From assembly GCA_030037185.1 (NCBI GenBank), contig JASHRR010000946.1:1-8469 (forward strand): a stretch of 8,469 nucleotides of DNA, written 5' to 3'. Source of the DNA: Xanthobacteraceae bacterium (GTDB lineage Bacteria; Pseudomonadota; Alphaproteobacteria; Rhizobiales; Xanthobacteraceae). Both the position numbers and the translations under genes were made by a program. The notes beneath the pieces were generated by a model. The model saw only the letters and a program-made list of their open reading frames with translations. It did no database searches and was not told where the DNA came from. Shown here piece by piece: positions 5,143 to 8,469 of the stretch; positions within the stretch are counted from its first letter, which is position 1; each line of letters opens with the position of its first letter.

Positions 5143-6523
5143 TCGTGGCCCCGCCCTGGGCGCGTGAATGTGGCACAATAATTGTGCTGCTCGGCAGCGA
5201 GGAGGCGCCCGACACCGTACTCGGCAACCCGAAAGCTGGCGAAGACGACATCAAGGGCCTGTCAGTTTACCTCAATAGCCGCTTCTGGAATCCGCACCCC
5301 ACGGAAATCACCGCGGTCGAGCTCCGCAGCGAGCGCAAGACTTCGTGGCCGATTGGCCCAAACGACCGCGACGATGCGCGCCGTCCAAACAATCGGAAGA
5401 TCCTCGGTGCGAAATACTATCTCACCGAAATCTCCGCGAGCAGCGGTAGCCTCAGCGCAAACGGTACCGTGCCGATTGACGACGGACAGGTACGGGCGCA
5501 CTGGTATCTATGGGAGGGTGAACGACCGCACATCCATTCGTACGCGAAAAGACCTGGCTACATCGCGGTGAAATATAAGGATGAGCTATTCGAGCTCACA
5601 ACGCACAAGGCGCACTTCCGCTGGTTCGGCATTGCCGACGCAAAGGTGCAGCAGAACCTCACCATAATCCTGGAGCCGGATCTTTTTAACTCGCAAATCT
5701 CGAACTGGGGTATCCATCCGGACCAGAGCCGCAATCGCCTCATCTTCACGGGAAATGGCGAGAAGGGCATCGGCGTGCCCTTCTCTGACTGGGGATTCGA
5801 CTTCTCCGACAACATGCCGAAGGAAATCAGCGATGCAATCATAAAGGCCCGCGGCGACATTGAGGGCGCACTCGAAGATGAACAGTACCGAAAGCGCCTC
5901 GAAGACAAATTCGGCAGTCGGTGGGTCACGACTCAGCTCGTGCAGGCGCAGGAGCGTGACGAACAGACACGAACGGCGACCGCGACAAAGAGACGGCCGA
6001 GGTGATCGAGCAGGCCCGCGAGCGTGAGCGGAGCGTACGCAAAAAGCGCAAGAATCAGCGCCGGGTGCAGATCATCCGTCGGCGTGCCACGGAGGGGGGT
6101 AATGGCCAGGGCATTGAAAGACAGGTCGCCGTCGACGTGCCTAAGTACCGATACGTCAGCAAGGATGAGTTCGATGAGCCCTGGCACCTTGCATCCTGGG
6201 TGCCTAACGATCCCGAGGGTCCGACCGTGCTAATGAACCGGGAGGCTCCCCTCCTCTTGGAAGCGATCAAGCATCATCAGCAGCAATACCCGGAAGTGTT
6301 CGCGATCGATGTCGAGAAGATCGTAAAGGATACGTATGGCCAGGTCGCCGTGTGCAAGATCGCCCATTTGCGGAAGCTCACGACCTATGTCGCTGAAGAC
6401 CGGCTCGATCTCACTTACCGCAATGAGGCTGCCTTGACCGTATCGCTAATGGGTCTTCTCGCCGAAGAGAGCCTGATCGCGCAGCGTCTGGGAAAGCTAG
6501 GTCGCAAGAAGAGCGCGGCCTAA
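5127..6523 (+). pseudogene. C-terminal part of a probable GHKL-family ATPase, 5'-truncated and frameshifted
   Basis: The first frame (GTG 5127 to TGA 6003-6005) soon reaches GTIIVLLGSEEAPDTVLGN, DIKGLSVYLNSRFW, HWYLWEGERPHIHSYA and WGIHPDQSRNRLIFTGNG. A GT-VLLG segment followed by YLNSRFW is what I recall just after the ATP-binding domain in large HATPase_c_3/MORC-like ATPases. The ATP-binding domain itself (N, G1 and G2 boxes, normally some 200 residues) is absent. Near 5975 the coding moves to another frame (NGDRDKETAEVIEQARERE), then continues through VDVPKYRYVSKDEFDEPWH, HQQQYPEVFAID and AALTVSLMGLLAEES to LGKLGRKKSAA and TAA 6521-6523. The GTG at 6002 overlaps the TGA as GTGA, so two coupled genes are possible. 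I favour one frameshifted gene because coding continues upstream of that GTG. Family call tentative. Confidence 0.6.
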
Positions 6524-6751
6524 AGGAAATCCTTACATGCAGCCGCGCCGTCGCTATGGCGCCGACTCGGGGAACCCCTGGCGGACCGGATCGGCGTGCA
6601 GCGGGCGCTGTCCGGGCGCGGCCCGTCTTGATCGTGCCGGCCACGGGCGTAGAGGCGCAGGACCCAAATGGAACCCGCGGGACCCCAGAACGTCCCCAGC
6701 GCTCGCCAACGCGCAGAGCCACGGGACGCATCGACGGCAGACGGCCCACTG

Positions 6752-6863
6752 CTCACCCTTGGTTCCGGTGAGGAGTGATGGGACCCGTGTGGCCGCAAGG
6801 AGTATGGTCCGCGCCTGGGCCTCGGTGAAGGCCCAGTCTCCCCCTCCTCACCTTGGTTCTCGG
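6752..6863. repeat. Two copies of a 17-nt motif, 95 bp apart
   Basis: CTCACCCTTGGTTCCGG (6752-6768) and CTCACCTTGGTTCTCGG (6847-6863) differ by a one-base gap and a compensating extra base. The first copy can also fold on itself, CTCACC with GGTGAG at 6767-6772. Role unknown. Confidence 0.4.
6815..6836. repeat. 8-bp hairpin
   Basis: CTGGGCCT (6815-6822) and AGGCCCAG (6829-6836) are exact reverse complements around CGGTGA. No T-run follows on either strand, so it is not a standard terminator. It lies between the two copies of the 17-nt repeat. Confidence 0.45.
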
Positions 6864-7116
6864 GACTTGAACGGGTTGACCTCTGACCCCCTTGGGTCGC
6901 TTGCGCATCCCTAGCAGGTCAAAGCTGGACCCATGCACCTTGACATCCCTGGCACCTTTGGCCGCCACCGACCTACCTGCGCATCTATCTGCCGAGGAGG
7001 GCCCAATGGGGTTGGAGTGCGGTGGTGCCACATTATGGTCTAGTGCACTTGCCGGGGCTGGGGGCAGGCCGAGATTTTGGAAATCCATGGGCAATAAGAG
7101 GCACATCGGCGGAGCC

Positions 7117-7132
7117 GCTTAAGCGCTTAAGC
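7117..7132. repeat. 16-bp palindrome made of two GCTTAAGC units
   Basis: GCTTAAGCGCTTAAGC is its own reverse complement and is also a tandem pair of an 8-bp palindrome. It lies about 135 bp upstream of the esterase start, so it could be an operator for a dimeric or tetrameric regulator, or simply chance. Confidence 0.45.
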
Positions 7133-7207
7133 CGGGCCGTCCCGTGGAAGAGAGCCGGCGCTCGTCGCCAGCGCGAGCAAGCACGCAGGCTTCGCGTAAC
7201 GCTACCT

Positions 7208-7237
7208 TTGCTATCCCTTCATCGCTGGCAGTATTAA
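7208..7237 (+). promoter_or_regulatory. Putative promoter of the esterase gene
   Basis: TTGCTA (7208-7213) and TATTAA (7232-7237) are 18 nt apart, each matching four of six consensus bases. They would give a 5' leader of about 20-25 nt carrying the strong ribosome binding site. Confidence 0.35.
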
Positions 7238-7252
7238 TCTCAGCAGCGAAAC

Positions 7253-7260
7253 AGGAGGTG
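7253..7260 (+). promoter_or_regulatory. Strong ribosome binding site (AGGAGGTG)
   Basis: AGGAGGTG lies 5 nt before the ATG at 7266 and fixes that start. Confidence 0.8.
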
Positions 7261-7265
7261 ATGTC

Positions 7266-8339
7266 ATGAAATCGTATATGACCGCCGCCACGCTCGGGGG
7301 TGCAGCGCTTGTCTCGGTTGCTGCGGCCGTGGCACAAACGCCAACGACGCCGGCACGCGCCATGAAGGGCACGCTTATCGAGGCGGCCGTGGCGAGCACC
7401 AACGTCCCAGCCCCGGTACCGATCACCTATTACCTGCCCAAGAATTATGACGCGAGCCGCGCAGAGCGCTATCCGCTCCTCATTCAACTTCACGGTGGCG
7501 GCGGCTCAAACAAAGACATGGAAAATTTCCGAGCCCTGTCGGTGGGCGGGGGCATGGGCGGGCTGCTCGATCAGGCGATCGAAAACGACTTGGTCGCGCC
7601 GATGGTGTCGGTCATGCCGTCTGCCGGCCGCGCATTCTACATGAATTTCAGGGACGGTTCGCAGAAGTGGGAAGACTTCGTGATAAAAGATTTACTGCCC
7701 TACATGCGCAAGAACTTCAATGTGGTACAGGGTCGCGAGGGCACGTTCATCACGGGCATCTCGATGGGCGGCACGGGTTCGCTACGCATGGCGGTGAAGT
7801 ATCCCGAAGTCTTCCAGGCGGTGGCCAGCCAGGAACCGGCCATCGAGCCCGCGCTGGCGTATGATGACATTACACTGCGCGACAAAATTGGTCGGCCCGA
7901 CGGCAACCCCGAGGCCCTCCAGGATCGCATTCTTCTCAAACGAATTTACGGCGATCCGATCGACAAGGACTATTGGGCAGCCAACCATCCGACTACCATC
8001 ATCAAGAAGGACCCTTCGCGTCTCCTGGGTCTTGGCATCTATCTCGAGGCCGGCGATCAGGACTTGTTTTATATCGACCAGGGCACGGAGTTCGTCCATC
8101 GCGTGCTGTTTGATGCTGGAATCAGCCATGAATATCGCTTGGTCAAGGGCGCGGACCACGTTGGCGCTTCGCTAGTGCCGCGCTCGCTCGATGCGTTCGC
8201 CTTCATCGGACGCCAGCTCAATCCGCCAAAATGGATTGACGACACGGCGCTCAGGTTTCGCGCGGCCGCCGACGAGAACAAGAAGGCGCGTGGCTACCGT
8301 GTGATGCCGTTCGATCCCAACCGCATCCATGCGGAGTAG
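7266..8339 (+). CDS. Secreted alpha/beta-hydrolase, putative esterase (esterase D-like)
   Basis: This is a 357-aa exported hydrolase, likely acting on ester bonds in the periplasm or outside the cell; the substrate is not deducible. The signal peptide is MKSYMTAATLGGAALVSVAA with a probable AVA-QT cleavage site near residue 23. The fold is shown by the oxyanion-side motif LIQLHGGGG (about 72-80), the nucleophile elbow GISMGG with Ser166, an acid in EAGDQDLFY (Asp264 or Asp266), and the His298 of GADHVG. These fit the putative-esterase (PF00756-type) family, which includes S-formylglutathione hydrolase and Fes/IroE-like esterases; the signal peptide argues against a cytoplasmic formylglutathione role. 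The length is normal for the family plus signal peptide. The frame is intact and the start is set by a strong ribosome binding site. It is monocistronic as far as the window shows. Confidence 0.9.
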   Translation: MKSYMTAATLGGAALVSVAAAVAQTPTTPARAMKGTLIEAAVASTNVPAPVPITYYLPKNYDASRAERYPLLIQLHGGGGSNKDMENFRALSVGGGMGGLLDQAIENDLVAPMVSVMPSAGRAFYMNFRDGSQKWEDFVIKDLLPYMRKNFNVVQGREGTFITGISMGGTGSLRMAVKYPEVFQAVASQEPAIEPALAYDDITLRDKIGRPDGNPEALQDRILLKRIYGDPIDKDYWAANHPTTIIKKDPSRLLGLGIYLEAGDQDLFYIDQGTEFVHRVLFDAGISHEYRLVKGADHVGASLVPRSLDAFAFIGRQLNPPKWIDDTALRFRAAADENKKARGYRVMPFDPNRIHAE

Positions 8340-8390
8340 TCATCAATCGGAACTCTAACCCTCGCAAACTTCCTACGCTGCTCTTGCGCC

Positions 8391-8469
8391 TCATGCCAGC
8401 CGGCAGTGCCAGCGTTCGAACGCACTTTGGTTGCGTTGCTGCTCACGTGTCAGGTTTTCGTCGGCGCAT
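8391..8469 (-). CDS. Possible C-terminal end of a gene entering from the right edge
   Basis: Read from the right edge, the minus strand encodes ADENLTREQQRNQSAFERW and HCRLA before TGA 8391-8393. The composition looks like a hydrophilic protein C-terminus, convergent with the esterase gene 51 bp away. Only 26 codons are visible and no family is recognisable. It includes the 12-bp palindrome GCGTTCGAACGC at 8412-8423. It could be chance. Confidence 0.3.
   Translation of the reverse strand, partial: CADENLTREQQRNQSAFERWHCRLA

Larger units (their letters stand above)
6524..7207. other. Gene-poor stretch, about 680 bp, with hairpins and a short repeat
   Basis: Open frames here are long only because the DNA is GC-rich. 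They lack ribosome binding sites, are proline- and arginine-rich on all strands, and match nothing I know. The stretch holds a direct repeat, a hairpin and a 16-bp palindrome, listed separately. It separates the ATPase remnant from the esterase gene and probably includes upstream control sequence of the latter. Confidence 0.45.

Noticed and set aside
6847..6895. tRNA-like 3' end on the minus strand (TTCAAGTC followed by a terminal ACCA-like string)
   Set aside because: The T-stem does not pair beyond one base and no D or anticodon arm can be drawn.
6753..7106. 117-codon minus-strand open frame
   Set aside because: Proline- and arginine-rich, with no ribosome binding site or motif; long open frames are expected by chance in this GC-rich stretch.
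1..8469. CRISPR array, integrase, intact transposase, rRNA
   Set aside because: No regularly spaced repeats, catalytic integrase or transposase motifs, or rRNA signatures were seen on either strand.

Overview
The window looks like an accessory, gene-decaying region of a high-GC alphaproteobacterium (Rhizobiales- or Sphingomonadales-like). This rests on HWE-type histidine kinases, which are typical of alphaproteobacteria, on short hypothetical protein families I associate with that class, and on GC-rich third codon positions. The assignment is an inference; no rRNA or tRNA gene is present to confirm it.

Layout. Positions 1-639 are a mosaic of two broken genes, a SUKH (SMI1/KNR4) protein and an HWE histidine kinase. 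Each is split into two pieces on opposite strands, and one small inversion (about 165-390) would rejoin both. Positions 640-1221 hold no supportable gene. Positions 1222-2365 carry a small-protein cluster: a decayed copy (1258-1430) and an intact copy (1994-2365) of the same short hypothetical gene flank an intact 154-aa hypothetical gene. Both copies have a similar promoter exactly 6 nt before the ATG, which suggests leaderless transcripts. A frameshifted short gene (2417-2682) follows and converges on an HWE histidine kinase on the minus strand (2659-3462). Just upstream of the kinase domain, in another minus frame, lies a coding-like stretch (3278-3589) with two nested inverted repeats. A secreted protein of unknown function is encoded at 3965-4621.

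The second half holds a minus-strand hypothetical gene broken by a 4-bp tandem duplication (4743-5142). It abuts head-to-head the 5'-truncated, frameshifted remains of a large protein that looks like the C-terminal part of a GHKL-family ATPase (about 5127-6523). Positions 6524-7207 are gene-poor with hairpins and a short repeat. An intact secreted alpha/beta-hydrolase (esterase family) occupies 7266-8339. A partial minus-strand frame may run off the right edge.

How the genes work together. I see no coherent pathway. The intact genes are two unrelated exported proteins, one HWE kinase whose N-terminus is doubtful, and two small hypotheticals. At least six loci are broken by inversion, deletion, single-base shifts or a 4-bp duplication. 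The main biology visible is genome erosion of former signalling, immunity-type and ATPase genes. I do not see a convincing new intact system.
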